A DNA stretch of 64,000 bases, from NCBI RefSeq assembly GCF_000263635.1, contig NZ_ADEV01000004.1, forward strand, positions 287,454 through 351,453. The letters run 5' to 3'. Both the position numbers and the translations under genes were made by a program. This document shows, piece after piece, positions 14,342-24,031 of this stretch. The number at the start of each line of letters is the position of its first letter. The first letter of the stretch is position 1. Below the pieces are notes generated by a model. That model searched no databases. It saw only the letters and a program-made list of their open reading frames with translations, and was not told the DNA's origin. The DNA is from Gardnerella greenwoodii 00703Dmash (lineage in GTDB: Bacteria > Actinomycetota > Actinomycetes > Actinomycetales > Bifidobacteriaceae).

Positions 14342-15622
14342 ATGACTATGCAAGCATCATCTACTACGTCTACCGCAAATCCAACTTTCGCAGATCTTAC
14401 AACAATTGGTGTTGGTGGCAAAATTACTCGCTTCGTAGAGCCAAAAACGCGCGTTGCTGTTATTGAAGCTGTTGAAGATGCAGATGAGGCTAATCTTCCG
14501 CTGTGTGTAATCGGCGGCGGATCTAATATGCTGGTTTCAGATCTTAACTTTAATGGTGTGGTTGTGCGCGATGCTCGTCGCACTATTAACGTTCTCGATG
14601 AAGCAGCACCAGCAGAAGATGGCGTTGATGCCAAAACTGGAGCGAATATTGTACATGTGAATGCAGAGGCGGGCTGCAATTGGGATGATTTTGTAACTCA
14701 CGCTATTGAGCTCGGTTTAGAGGGCGTGGAAGGTCTTTCTGGAATACCTGGCACTGTTGGCGCTTGTGTGGTTCAAAATATTGGCGCGTATGGCCAGGAA
14801 GTTTCTCAAAGCGTTACTTCTGTAGAAGTTTGGGATCGTAAAAATAAAGTAACGCTTGAATTGTCAAAAGATCAGTTGCATTTTGGGTATCGTACTTCTG
14901 CTCTTAAACAAAGCATGTACGCTTCTGCAGGAGTTCCAGGCGATTCGTATTTTCCTACTCCTCGTTACGTTGTGCTTTCTGTTACTTTTTGTTTGAAGCA
15001 TAGTGATACAGGCGTTGTTGCTCATTCGCAATTGGCTCGCGCTTTGAAAGTTGAAGTAGGCGAGCGTATGAAAACTTCGGCAATTCGTCGTGAGGTTTTG
15101 CGTGTTAGAGCTTCTAAAGGCATGCTTGAAGATGCTTTGAGATACAAAAATCAGTGGATGTGCGGCACAAAAAGCGCTCAAGGCGTTGATTTTGCTTTGA
15201 AATTGCAAAATGAGGATTATGTTACTGGCGAATTTTTGCAAGGGGATGATCCTTATAGCGACCGACATAGCTGTGGAAGTTTCTTTATGAATCCAGTAAT
15301 GACAAAAGCTGAGGCTGATTTATTGCCTGAGGATGCTCCTCGTTTTGATGCGCTTCTTCCGGACGGCTCTAAAGGTGTAAAAACTTCTGCAGCTTGGCTT
15401 ATTGATCATGCCGGTTTTCATAAAGGATTTAGGCTTAGTGAAAACGGAGAAGTCTCTGCAGCAGGGCTTTCTTCTTTGCATACTTTAGCGTTGACGAATC
15501 GCAATAATGCTTCTTCTAGCGACGTGCTTTCTTTAGCTAAAACTGTTATTGAAGGTGTGCGTAATAAGTTTGGCGTGACGCTTGTACCAGAACCTGTGCT
15601 TATAGGTCTTTCTGTAAACTAA
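14342..15622 (+). CDS. murB: UDP-N-acetylenolpyruvoylglucosamine reductase
   Basis: 426 residues; FAD/NADPH enzyme making UDP-N-acetylmuramate for peptidoglycan. FAD-domain motifs are TTIGVGGKI, VIGGGSNMLV, GLSGIPGTVGACVVQNIGAY; the catalytic-region motif is SCGSFFMNPV and the C-terminal end is VRNKFGVTLVPEPVLIG. ATG 14342 has no Shine-Dalgarno; TAAGAT 7 bp before it suggests a leaderless message, and ATG 14348 is an alternative. Slightly longer than E. coli MurB, like other actinobacterial forms, because of inserts near residues 80-100 and 230-290. Confidence 0.95.
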   Translation: MTMQASSTTSTANPTFADLTTIGVGGKITRFVEPKTRVAVIEAVEDADEANLPLCVIGGGSNMLVSDLNFNGVVVRDARRTINVLDEAAPAEDGVDAKTGANIVHVNAEAGCNWDDFVTHAIELGLEGVEGLSGIPGTVGACVVQNIGAYGQEVSQSVTSVEVWDRKNKVTLELSKDQLHFGYRTSALKQSMYASAGVPGDSYFPTPRYVVLSVTFCLKHSDTGVVAHSQLARALKVEVGERMKTSAIRREVLRVRASKGMLEDALRYKNQWMCGTKSAQGVDFALKLQNEDYVTGEFLQGDDPYSDRHSCGSFFMNPVMTKAEADLLPEDAPRFDALLPDGSKGVKTSAAWLIDHAGFHKGFRLSENGEVSAAGLSSLHTLALTNRNNASSSDVLSLAKTVIEGVRNKFGVTLVPEPVLIGLSVN

Positions 15623-15901
15623 AAATTTTACACTTATACAGGTGCTTACACAGAAATATATAAAGTTATTTCGTAAAATTTCGTAAATAATAAAGGAACA
15701 CACTGTAAAACTACCGTATAAGCAATGTTTTGTGTAATATTTACCTACATTATCCGTATAAAAGTTTTGTTTAATACCATTTATTGTGATTTGGCAGAAT
15801 TTTATATAGATTAAGTCGCAACAGTTTCGCGCAATTCGTTGATGCGTTGCTAATTGCGTCTAATACCTTTATACCTATACATCGACGAAAGTGCGTTTAT
15901 T

Positions 15902-17530
15902 ATGCAAATATGGAGAAAAAAGTCTGTTGAACAGACTATCGCAGAGACGATGGATGGTGATCGCCATCTTAAACGTACATTAAATGCGTGGGATCTGGCA
16001 GTTATGGGTGTTGCCGTTGCCGTTGGCGCCGGTATTTTCTCTGTCGGTGCTCAGGCTGCAGCATTTCACGCTGGTCCTGCTGTAATTATTAGCTTTATTA
16101 TTGCAGGTGTTGTGTGCGGTTCTGCTGCAATGTGCTACGCAGAATTTGCTTCTATGATCCCAGTTGCTGGATCTGCTTATACATTCACATATACTACGGT
16201 AGGCGAGCTTGTTGCTTGGATTATTGGCTGGGATATGATCCTGGAAATGCTGATGGCAGGCTCAGTAATTGCAAAGTATTGGGGTGTGTATCTTAACGAT
16301 TTAATGAAGCTTTTCGGCTTGAATATGACCACCAGCTTTAAGCTAGGTGGTTTCTCTATTGACGTAGCTCCAATTATAATCGTTGCATTCTTTACAACTA
16401 TGCTTGTTCTTGGAACTAAGCTTTCTGCACGTTTCGACGGCGCTTTAACGATTTTGAAGATTGGTATTGTTCTGTTCGTGGTAGTTGTGGGCTTCTTCTA
16501 CATTAAGGCTTCAAACTTTACGCCATTCGTTCCACCTGCAACTGACGTTGCCAACGTAAAAGGAATAGAAGTTTCTGGTGTTATGAGCCAGCCTTTGTGG
16601 CAGTGGGTAACCGGCATGCAGCCAGCCGTTTATGGCGTTCCTGGCATTCTTTCCGGTGCAGCACTCGTGTTCTTCGCATTCATCGGTTTTGACGTTGTGG
16701 CAACCACGGCAGAAGAAACTAAGGATCCACATAAGAACATTCCACGAGGCATTGGCCTTGGTTTGTTAATTGTGACCACCCTTTACATCCTCGTTGCAGT
16801 CGTAACAACCGGTATGGTTTCCTACAAGGATTTGGCAAATCAGCCATCTCCTTCGCTTTCCACAAGCTTCGAACTCGTGGGTGCAACTTGGGCTGCAAAG
16901 ATTATTTCCCTCGGTATTGTTATTGGCTTAACAACCGTTGTTATGGTGCTTTTGCTTGGTCTTACGCGAATTATCTTCGCTGTTAGCCGCGATGGCTTGC
17001 TTCCACGTAGCTTCTCCAAGGTAAGTAAGCGTGGTATTCCTGCAAGGCTTCAGATTGTTTCCGGTATTGTTGTGGCAGTTGTTGCTTCCACTCTCGATAT
17101 TGGCATTCTTTCCGACATGGTTAATATTGGTACGCTTTCTGCATTCCTGCTTGTTTCTGCAGGCGTTCCGATTATGCGTATGCGTAGGCCTGATTTGCAC
17201 CGTTCGTTCAGCGTTCCGGGCAATCCGTGGCTTCCGCTGTTCGCAGCTCTTTCCACATTCTGGCTCATGCTTAACTTGTCTGTATTGACTTGGATTCGTT
17301 TTGCAGTGTGGCTGGCAATCGGTTTTGCTGTGTACTTCGGCTACTCTTACCGCAACTCTCTGCTTGGAAGGCAGTTGCGTAAAGCCAAGAAGCTCGGCGT
17401 GCCGGTTGAAACCTTGTTTGCTCAAGATGCTGCAGCTGCAGAAAAGGTAGCTGAAGGAGAAACTGAAGAGCAGGCTCGCGCAGAAGCTGAAGCTGAGGTA
17501 GCTGCTGCACCTCAGTCCGCATCTGAATAG
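15902..17530 (+). CDS. APC-family amino-acid permease (CAT-like)
   Basis: 542 residues with about 12-14 membrane helices. The start is MQIWRKKSVEQTIAETM, and the first helix has the APC signature GAGIFSVG. FIGFDVVATTAEETKDPHKNIP is the consensus motif of cationic and related amino-acid transporters. The C-terminal cytoplasmic tail is Ala/Glu-rich. I choose ATG 15902 over an upstream TTG/GTG-type frame because the residues before it resemble nothing. Upstream DNA has two CCGTATAA direct repeats (about 15712 and 15765), a possible regulator site. Substrate not determinable. Confidence 0.9.
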   Translation: MQIWRKKSVEQTIAETMDGDRHLKRTLNAWDLAVMGVAVAVGAGIFSVGAQAAAFHAGPAVIISFIIAGVVCGSAAMCYAEFASMIPVAGSAYTFTYTTVGELVAWIIGWDMILEMLMAGSVIAKYWGVYLNDLMKLFGLNMTTSFKLGGFSIDVAPIIIVAFFTTMLVLGTKLSARFDGALTILKIGIVLFVVVVGFFYIKASNFTPFVPPATDVANVKGIEVSGVMSQPLWQWVTGMQPAVYGVPGILSGAALVFFAFIGFDVVATTAEETKDPHKNIPRGIGLGLLIVTTLYILVAVVTTGMVSYKDLANQPSPSLSTSFELVGATWAAKIISLGIVIGLTTVVMVLLLGLTRIIFAVSRDGLLPRSFSKVSKRGIPARLQIVSGIVVAVVASTLDIGILSDMVNIGTLSAFLLVSAGVPIMRMRRPDLHRSFSVPGNPWLPLFAALSTFWLMLNLSVLTWIRFAVWLAIGFAVYFGYSYRNSLLGRQLRKAKKLGVPVETLFAQDAAAAEKVAEGETEEQARAEAEAEVAAAPQSASE

Positions 17531-17596
17531 TTTGCAACTTAACAGTCTGCATCTTAGTAAAATAATCAAAAATTAATAGATTATTTAAGTAGCAAG

Positions 17597-17634
17597 AAGT
17601 CGGCATACGGTTAGATTCGCATGCCGACTTTTTG
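17597..17634 (+). terminator. Terminator of the permease gene
   Basis: Perfect 10-bp stem AAGTCGGCAT/ATGCCGACTT with 14-nt loop, then TTTT. Confidence 0.85.
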
Positions 17635-17657
17635 TTATAGACTTTTCAAAAATGTTC

Positions 17658-17663
17658 TATAAT
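17658..17663 (+). promoter_or_regulatory. -10 box of fdxA
   Basis: Consensus TATAAT 35 bp before the ATG. No good -35 at 17 bp; TTGTTA lies 20 bp upstream. Confidence 0.5.
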
Positions 17664-17697
17664 AGAAAAGTTGCATAAAAACAGAAAGGAGGGCATT

Positions 17698-18030
17698 ATG
17701 CCATATGTAATTGCAGAGCCTTGCGTAGATGTAAAAGATAAAGCATGTGTAGACGAATGTCCTGTGGACTGTATTTATGAGGGCGATCGCACGCTTTATA
17801 TTAACCCGAACGAGTGTGTTGATTGCGGAGCTTGCGAGCCAGCTTGCCCAGTAGAGGCTATTTTTTACGAGGATGATTTGCCAGAAGGCTGGGAATGGTA
17901 TCGAGATGCTGCAGTTGATTATTTCGACAAGCTTGGCGATTTAGGCGGAGCTACAGATGCTGGAGCTTCCGGATGGGATGAAGAGCGCGTTGCGGCACTG
18001 CCTTCGCGTGCGGATAAAGCAGGTAATTAG
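17698..18030 (+). CDS. fdxA: 7Fe ferredoxin
   Basis: 110-residue soluble electron carrier of the actinobacterial [3Fe-4S][4Fe-4S] type. Cysteines at 9, 17, 21 and 25 and at 40, 43, 46 and 50 make the two clusters (motifs ACVDECPVDC and CVDCGACEPACP). The start MPYVIAEPC and the acidic C-terminus with WEWYRDAA are typical. AAAGGAGG lies just before ATG 17698. Convergent with dinB, 35 bp away. Confidence 0.95.
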   Translation: MPYVIAEPCVDVKDKACVDECPVDCIYEGDRTLYINPNECVDCGACEPACPVEAIFYEDDLPEGWEWYRDAAVDYFDKLGDLGGATDAGASGWDEERVAALPSRADKAGN

Positions 18031-18065
18031 CTATTTGCCAAATTATTGTTTAATGTGGCGCGAGT

Positions 18066-19376
18066 TTACAATCCAATGTGAGCTGCATCGTCGCCGTATT
18101 TTTTGCGAACAGCATCCAAAGCGTGCTCCGCGTGACGCAATCTAGTATTTTTATTCATTGCAGAAATGCTGTTTTGTGCAGGATTTTTAGATTCGCGCGT
18201 ATTTTCTTCCAGAATATCGTTTAATGAAGGCTGCAGAGAAACTTTATTTGCTGGCACAAGATTATTAGCTGTAATACCAGCTAAGCGAACCGGACTTAAA
18301 AGCTTCGTGTTGTTGCCGCCAAGAATGTAATTATGAACAGTTGGATTAGCTTTAGAAAGCAAGTCAATAGCGTGCTTGTAAAACTCGTGCGTTGAATCAG
18401 TGGCATTTTGCAAAGTAGAAGATCTAGTAACATAATGCAAGTCGCTAAATCGTAGTTTTAGCGTTATAGTTCGCGCCATAAGCTTACGATTTCGCAAATG
18501 CTGAGTTACTTCGCTGCAGCATTGTTGCAGTAATTGTTGAACAGTTTGCTCACTAGTTGTGTCTGAATCTAAAGTTCGCTCGGTGCCAATAGATTTTTCT
18601 GGCGCTCTAGGTATTACAGTTCGCTCGTCAATGCCCCTAACAGACTGATATATCATTCTTGCCATGCTTTGCGAGCCTGTTATGCGAGCAAGAGTTTTTT
18701 CATCAACATTTTTAAGTGATGTAACAGTAGATAATCCCCAGTCTTCAAGCTTATGTATTAAAGAAGGACCGATTCCTGGTATTGCGCGCAAAGGCATTAT
18801 TGACACAAAATCTTCATTACATTTTTGCGGAATAAGAAGCATTCCATTAGGTTTTGCGTTAGTTGAAGCCATTTTTGCAATAAGTTTATTGCTGGCAATG
18901 CCAACAGAGCACGTAATATGATATTTTTCAAATACTTCTTTTCGTATCCAAGCTCCAATATTTACAGGCGACTTCCACTGTAATAAAGCCGATTTAACGT
19001 TCATGTAGCATTCGTCAACAGAAACTTTTTCGACTTGATTAGTCACACGCAAAAAAATTTCTTCAAAAATACTTTTAGAAACGCTTGAATAGTAGGGTAT
19101 GTCAACTGGCAAGAAAACTCCCTGCGGGCAAAGAGTTCTAGCCTTAACAACAGGAATTGCGGAATTAACGCCATAAGCGCGAGCTTCGTAGCTTGCTGCA
19201 GAAACAACAGCACGATTTCCTGTGCCAATAATAAGAGGCTTTCCTTTAAGATCCGGGTGTCTTGCAACTTCTAAAGAAGCATAAAACGCATCCATATCAA
19301 CATGAAGTATGTTACAGCCGGAGGTATCGTGACCCCAATCTCGTTTTGCTGCCTGAACTCTCGGTGCTGTACTCAT
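18066..19376 (-). CDS. dinB: DNA polymerase IV (Y family)
   Basis: 436 residues; error-prone translesion polymerase. Catalytic motifs are HVDMDAFYASLE (Asp27), SYEARAYGV and SVDECYM (Asp121-Glu122). The helix-hairpin-helix LRAIPGIGP follows and then the little-finger domain. Start at ATG 19376 (MSTAPRVQAAKRDW), since upstream sequence is not conserved-looking and would run into the neighbouring gene. Compared with E. coli Pol IV (351) it has an extended C-terminus. No SOS box was recognised upstream. Confidence 0.93.
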   Translation of the reverse strand: MSTAPRVQAAKRDWGHDTSGCNILHVDMDAFYASLEVARHPDLKGKPLIIGTGNRAVVSAASYEARAYGVNSAIPVVKARTLCPQGVFLPVDIPYYSSVSKSIFEEIFLRVTNQVEKVSVDECYMNVKSALLQWKSPVNIGAWIRKEVFEKYHITCSVGIASNKLIAKMASTNAKPNGMLLIPQKCNEDFVSIMPLRAIPGIGPSLIHKLEDWGLSTVTSLKNVDEKTLARITGSQSMARMIYQSVRGIDERTVIPRAPEKSIGTERTLDSDTTSEQTVQQLLQQCCSEVTQHLRNRKLMARTITLKLRFSDLHYVTRSSTLQNATDSTHEFYKHAIDLLSKANPTVHNYILGGNNTKLLSPVRLAGITANNLVPANKVSLQPSLNDILEENTRESKNPAQNSISAMNKNTRLRHAEHALDAVRKKYGDDAAHIGL

Positions 19377-19473
19377 AAATTTATAATAGAACAAACGTTC
19401 GATTTTATAGAAAAGAGTAATGTTTTTTGCAAAAAAGCGAATGTCGCCTATATATTCATGTAGGGTTGTTGCT

Positions 19474-20406
19474 ATGAAGCAATTTGTCGTAAATGTATTA
19501 CACCGCATGCCAGTGTTGTTAATCATAGTTATTGAAGCTGCAATGGTGTATACGGCTACGTCTGTTGCAAAAGTTGCGTTTAGTCAGTTAGACCCACTTT
19601 ATGCTGTGTGGTATCGCGTTGGTTTTATGACTTTGATGCTACTGGCTTGGCGAAGACCATTTTCGCGCGCAAAACGTAGCTTGTTGCCAAAAACTTTGCG
19701 TGAATGGGCTATTGTTATTGCGGTTGGAATTTCTTTAGTTGCTATGAATACCATGTTTTATGTGGCAATTAGCTGCATGCCGGTGGGTGTGGCTGTAACT
19801 ATAGAATTTATTGGCCCGTTGCTTGTTGCTGTTATTACTGGTCATGAATGGCGTGAAAGAGTGGGTATGGTAATTGCTGTTTGCGGAATTGCTTTACTCG
19901 CAAGCGCTTCCATACATAGTGCAGTAAGTCCGCATTTTCTAATCGGTTTATGCGCTATTCTTGTTGGCGGCTTAATGTGGGGATTGTATATTGTTTCCGG
20001 ACGAAAAATTGCAAAAGCTTCGCATGCTATTGACCGCGTAAGCGTTGCTGCTCTTATTGGCTGGCTTTTGCAATCTACAGTTCTTGCTGTTCCTGCAGTT
20101 AAGAATGTTATTTGGCCTAAAGCAGAAGCTACGTGGGCTTCCAGGCCTGGAGGATCCGTTGCTTTGCTTGCGTTGATGCTTGTGATTGCAGTTTGTGCTT
20201 CGTTCTTCCCGACTTTGCTGGATCAGGTTTTACTTAAGCGCGTTAGCTCTGCAAAATATTCTGTTATGCAAGCACTGTATCCTGCAATTGCTGTGGTTAT
20301 TGGAATGGGATTTGGCGAGATTCCAACTCTAAGCGATGTTGCTGGTATAGCTTTGGTTATGTGTGCTGTGGTAGTTACGTTCTCTGGCGACCATAATCCT
20401 GTTTAG
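19474..20406 (+). CDS. EamA/RhtA-type exporter
   Basis: 310 residues, ten predicted membrane helices in two EamA repeats (from IEAAMVYTATSVAK and from LIGLCAILVGGLMWGLYIVSGR). The VGVAVTIEFIGPLLVAV motif matches RhtA-like threonine/homoserine exporters of the drug/metabolite transporter superfamily. ATG 19474 is preferred; earlier ATGs (19420, 19441) are in frame but would lie in the dinB promoter region. Divergent from dinB with about 100 bp between starts. Substrate is inferred only. Confidence 0.85.
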   Translation: MKQFVVNVLHRMPVLLIIVIEAAMVYTATSVAKVAFSQLDPLYAVWYRVGFMTLMLLAWRRPFSRAKRSLLPKTLREWAIVIAVGISLVAMNTMFYVAISCMPVGVAVTIEFIGPLLVAVITGHEWRERVGMVIAVCGIALLASASIHSAVSPHFLIGLCAILVGGLMWGLYIVSGRKIAKASHAIDRVSVAALIGWLLQSTVLAVPAVKNVIWPKAEATWASRPGGSVALLALMLVIAVCASFFPTLLDQVLLKRVSSAKYSVMQALYPAIAVVIGMGFGEIPTLSDVAGIALVMCAVVVTFSGDHNPV

Positions 20407-20439
20407 TGCTTTGATTGATTTTTAAGTGTGTCGTCGGGC

Positions 20440-20469
20440 TTGTTTACAGTCCGTAAGAGGTGCTATAGT
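20440..20469 (+). promoter_or_regulatory. Promoter of tRNA-Ser
   Basis: TTGTTT (20440-20445), 18-bp spacer, TATAGT (20464-20469), 36 bp before the tRNA. Confidence 0.45.
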
Positions 20470-20504
20470 GTCAATCTGTTGCTAATTGTACGCAACAAAT
20501 AATT

Positions 20505-20591
20505 GGAGTCATGCCTGAGTGGCCGATAGGGGCACCCTGCTAAGGTGTTAGTCGCGTAAGCGGCTCGAGAGTTCGAATCTCTCTGACTCCG
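20505..20591 (+). tRNA. tRNA-Ser (GCT)
   Basis: Acceptor GGAGTCA/TGACTCC, anticodon loop CTGCTAA (GCT) on CACC/GGTG stem, long variable arm (GTCGCGTAAGCGGC) typical of tRNA-Ser; 87 nt. Confidence 0.95.
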
Positions 20592-20597
20592 CGGATT

Positions 20598-20637
20598 ACT
20601 CCGGACTGCTTTTTGCGGTTCGGAGTTTTTTGTTTTT
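20598..20637 (+). terminator. Terminator of tRNA-Ser
   Basis: ACTCCG pairs with CGGAGT, with further partial pairing inside (gact/ggtt region), then TTTTTTG. Confidence 0.75.
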
Positions 20638-20661
20638 TAAAAATCTCCACGAGAAAAAATT

Positions 20662-20750
20662 GGGTAAGCTGCGGGTAAGAGGCGGGTAAGCGGCAAAAAT
20701 TTAGGCAAGAAATTTAGGCAAGCAATTTAGGCAAGAGATTTAGGCAAAAT
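20662..20750. repeat. Two short tandem repeats upstream of the adhesin
   Basis: GGGTAAG repeats start at 20662, 20673 and 20684 (11-bp period, three copies). TTAGGCAAG repeats start at 20701, 20714, 20727 and 20740 (13-bp period, four copies). Both sit 190-270 bp before the adhesin start and could change copy number by slippage. Confidence 0.8.
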
Positions 20751-20848
20751 TGTGGATTTGTGCATAACTTTTATTCAAATCTGACCTTTTAACCACAATA
20801 CTAAAAAAATATTTACGCAAATCTTTTCTAAAGTCATAGTTGATGTCA

Positions 20849-20908
20849 TGAGCGCTTACTCTAGCGCTCAATGCAAATAGAAAATTATTCTCATAATTCG
20901 CTATTTGC
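20849..20908. promoter_or_regulatory. Two hairpins in the adhesin leader
   Basis: TGAGCGCT/AGCGCTCA (20849-20870) and GCAAATAG/CTATTTGC (20873-20908) are perfect 8-bp inverted repeats placed back to back, ending 14 bp before the ribosome site of the adhesin gene. They may be operators or a leader RNA structure. Confidence 0.5.
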
Positions 20909-20934
20909 TAAGGGTTGGGTTAAAGGAGATTTTT

Positions 20935-23835
20935 ATGGAAACATATTTGGGGAAGCATACTAGTTTTAGTTGTGCAAATAAATTGCGAAACCTCATGAAA
21001 CAAAAAAATATTCGCAAAATGTTGGCATTGTTTACTTCCGCAGTACTAGTTCCTTCGGTGCTTTGTTCGCAAATTGCTATGGGATCTGTCGATAAATTAA
21101 CGGGTTATTATTACAAAAAGTCGAATACTGTTGAATGGCTAAGTGAAAGGCTTGCAAGGCTAAGGCTCGGTCCTGTTAGGGATAAGTGGGGAGGCAGAGA
21201 GAATTCTATTTTTTGCATGGAATCTTCCGTGTTTGTAGATTACCAAGGCGATATTAAGCAGATGAATGATAAAGATTATCGTATTGCTGCAAATATTATT
21301 AAAACGCACGTCAACCATGGCGATGATTTAACTCAGGCTGCTTTGGCGTTTATGATTCATAATCATTTTGATATTAATCAAGATAGATGGAAGGAGGCTG
21401 TTGAAAACGGATTTGTAGACGTTGAAACAGAAACTTTGAAAAATAAGGCAGATGAGTTGTGGCAGCAGGGTGTTAAAGAAACTCCGGTTAATGCTGTGAT
21501 AAAAAATGATTACACTAAGGGCAAACGCGTTGGTGTAATGCATATTAGTCTGCAAAATTCTAATGGAGATTCTTTAGGTGGAGTTCCTATTAAAGTAAAA
21601 GCCTCAAATAATCTCATTAAATTTGCTAACGGGTCTGAATCTTTTGAAGGAAAATCTAAAAAAGAAGGTTTAGATATTACTTGGAACGCGCTTGATGCTG
21701 GAAATGCTCGAGTTGAGGTTTCTTTTAACGCTCCAAAAGCTGAACGTTTATTCTCTCCAAATGGTCAAGATGTGATTAGATCTTTTGAAAATACATGGTA
21801 TCCACAAGATTTTCAGTTTAGTGTAGAAAAAACTTTCCAGCCGTTGCTTAAGTCGAAAATATCAAAGCATGAGCTGCGTGCGGGAGAGCAGGTAGATAGT
21901 ACTGTAACTAGCGGTGTTGCAGGAAATGATTCTTGGCCAGAAAATGTTCGTCTTCGCGCGCAAGGCTACTATTTTGTAGGTTCTGCTGAAGATATTTTGC
22001 ATATTCAACAGCGAAATAGTGGTGAATCTGCTAAAGAGTACTTGAATCGCATGCGTTCTATGCCTAATTTGCGTCAAGTTGCTGCGGCAAAAGCTAATTT
22101 CTCTAATTCTGGCGAAACTATAACTGCAGTAGCAAAACGTGCTAATGGCGATATTACAGCCTCTGATCTTGATAAAGCAGAAGCTTATAAAGTAAATGAT
22201 TTAGAAGCAGGATCGTTTGGCACATGGGTTTGGATTATTTCTCGCGATGCTCAGAATAAATCTGACCGAGAGTTTTTGAAAGATGATGTTGTGCAGCTAT
22301 TTGGTTCTACTGACACTACGGCTGTTCATCAAGCAACTGTAAGTTCAGACATTGTTGCTAAGCAGCAAACTGTTGGGCTTAATACGGAAATTGTTAATGA
22401 AATTACTGTAAGAGGTCTTCCTGAAACTTATGGATCTTTTAAGGGGAATAACAGTTACGGCTTTAACGAAGATAAAAAAGCGCATATTCGCGTTTGGTGG
22501 GCTGGTGCTGGCACAGAAAATCCTACTAAAAAAGATAACGAAAACTATATGCCTGGATCTAAAGGCGAGCCGTCCGCGCAAGAGCCAAAAGAAGATAGTC
22601 ATCATCATTTGATTGCTAAGTGGGATGTTCCTGCAGTTAATGGCGTCTACAAGATTGGCAACGGAAATATTACGCTTAGACCTATTGCTGGAACTGATAG
22701 GTCTACTACTGAGCCGAAAGTTTTGGAAAATAACGTGCATATTCGTGCCGATAAGAATAGTGCTTCAGGCTGGTATGTGTTTGTGTACGATTTTCCTGGA
22801 TCTTCGCGCGCTGTAGCTTATAAATCGGCGTACGACAATTTGTGGAGCCGCACGTATGTGGAACCAACTGCTTTGATTCATCCTGTATCTGTAACAACTA
22901 GAGTTAGTGACGATAAAGTGCAGGTTGGAGAAAAGTTCCATGACAATGCTCGTATTACCGGTGACGTTCCAAAGGGAAGCTACGTAGTATTTAGCGCATA
23001 TGCGTATGGTGACGATAATGCTAACGATAAAGCCAAGTCTTCTTCGCTAAAGTCTGATGCAGAAGGAAAAGGAAAGTCAAAGGCAAAAGCAAAGGCAAAA
23101 GCAACTGATGCGCCTCATGCTTCACCATCTGCCAACTCTGTAACATCTGCACAAAGCGATGAGATTATGCCTGAATCGCGCGTAAATATTACGGATAAGC
23201 AATCTGAAGATAGCAAGAAATCTCCAATTACCGTTAAATCTGCGGATATTACTTTGAATCACGACGGAATTGTTTATTGGAAGGCGGAAGTTTTCGATGC
23301 TCAAGGTCATCCTTTAGCTACTCATGTTTTGGGTGTAGAGGGTGAAACTGTGCAGGTAATGGATAATTCTGCGCGCTCTTATGGAGATCAGAATCAGGAT
23401 GATCAAGCTGATTTTGAGAATCAAGGTGTAAATGGCGAAAACGACAAAAGTGGTAAAGGCGGTGCAGATGGTAAGTCCGATGCAAATTCAAATTATCCAA
23501 TTGATTTAAAGAATTTTGGTTTTGCGGATGGCAATAATGGGAATAACGCTAAGAGTGGCAAAAGCAATACACAGTCTACTCCAAACAATTTGGATGAATT
23601 GTCGGATAACAGATTAGATAAAGATGATAGTGATGAAATAACAAATACGAACCCATCTTCACTGGCTGTTACTGGCGTGTCTGATGCGACTGTAATGCTT
23701 CTTGCGCTAACAACGCTAACATTCGCTAGCGGAATGTTCCTAGGACGATTTGTTGCTGTAATTCCTAGACACGGACGCAAATTCGACAACGCGCGTCACG
23801 GTTGTGCTCGTCAATTGAAACGTAGATTGGTGTAG
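20935..23835 (+). CDS. Large LAVTG-anchored surface protein, possible thioester adhesin
   Basis: 966 residues from ATG 20935, which has AAAGGAG at the right distance. A long signal peptide ends near residue 50 (MLALFTSAVLVPSVLCSQIA). The N-terminal domain has Cys94 in IFCMESSVF and Gln134 in DDLTQAALAF, the spacing and context of a thioester (TQxA) domain in Gram-positive adhesins, which can form a Cys-Gln bond. Several beta-rich segments follow (about 200-700), then a Lys/Ser/Asp/Asn-rich wall-spanning region (about 700-905). LAVTG at 910-914, a hydrophobic helix and a long basic tail form a class-E-type sortase signal. No sortase is nearby. Surface anchoring is firm; the thioester domain is my inference. 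Confidence 0.8.
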   Translation: METYLGKHTSFSCANKLRNLMKQKNIRKMLALFTSAVLVPSVLCSQIAMGSVDKLTGYYYKKSNTVEWLSERLARLRLGPVRDKWGGRENSIFCMESSVFVDYQGDIKQMNDKDYRIAANIIKTHVNHGDDLTQAALAFMIHNHFDINQDRWKEAVENGFVDVETETLKNKADELWQQGVKETPVNAVIKNDYTKGKRVGVMHISLQNSNGDSLGGVPIKVKASNNLIKFANGSESFEGKSKKEGLDITWNALDAGNARVEVSFNAPKAERLFSPNGQDVIRSFENTWYPQDFQFSVEKTFQPLLKSKISKHELRAGEQVDSTVTSGVAGNDSWPENVRLRAQGYYFVGSAEDILHIQQRNSGESAKEYLNRMRSMPNLRQVAAAKANFSNSGETITAVAKRANGDITASDLDKAEAYKVNDLEAGSFGTWVWIISRDAQNKSDREFLKDDVVQLFGSTDTTAVHQATVSSDIVAKQQTVGLNTEIVNEITVRGLPETYGSFKGNNSYGFNEDKKAHIRVWWAGAGTENPTKKDNENYMPGSKGEPSAQEPKEDSHHHLIAKWDVPAVNGVYKIGNGNITLRPIAGTDRSTTEPKVLENNVHIRADKNSASGWYVFVYDFPGSSRAVAYKSAYDNLWSRTYVEPTALIHPVSVTTRVSDDKVQVGEKFHDNARITGDVPKGSYVVFSAYAYGDDNANDKAKSSSLKSDAEGKGKSKAKAKAKATDAPHASPSANSVTSAQSDEIMPESRVNITDKQSEDSKKSPITVKSADITLNHDGIVYWKAEVFDAQGHPLATHVLGVEGETVQVMDNSARSYGDQNQDDQADFENQGVNGENDKSGKGGADGKSDANSNYPIDLKNFGFADGNNGNNAKSGKSNTQSTPNNLDELSDNRLDKDDSDEITNTNPSSLAVTGVSDATVMLLALTTLTFASGMFLGRFVAVIPRHGRKFDNARHGCARQLKRRLV

Positions 23836-23862
23836 TGCTTATTACTAGGAATATGCGGAATT

Positions 23863-23917
23863 TGGCGCGTTAATCTTATGAATTTTTCAAAAAATATGAT
23901 TAGCGCGTCAATTTTTT
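23863..23917 (+). terminator. Terminator of the adhesin gene
   Basis: TGGCGCGTTAATC pairs with GATTAGCGCGTCA (two G-U pairs) around a 22-nt AT-rich loop, followed by ATTTTTTG. Confidence 0.8.
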
Positions 23918-24031
23918 GTTGTAATTGCTTTACAATTTGCGCATAATATGAGTAGTATGTCAACTTGTACTATGTTGAGTATGACGTTATGACATCTAGG
24001 TTACTGTGCTTTTATTGAAGAGGGAGCAGCA

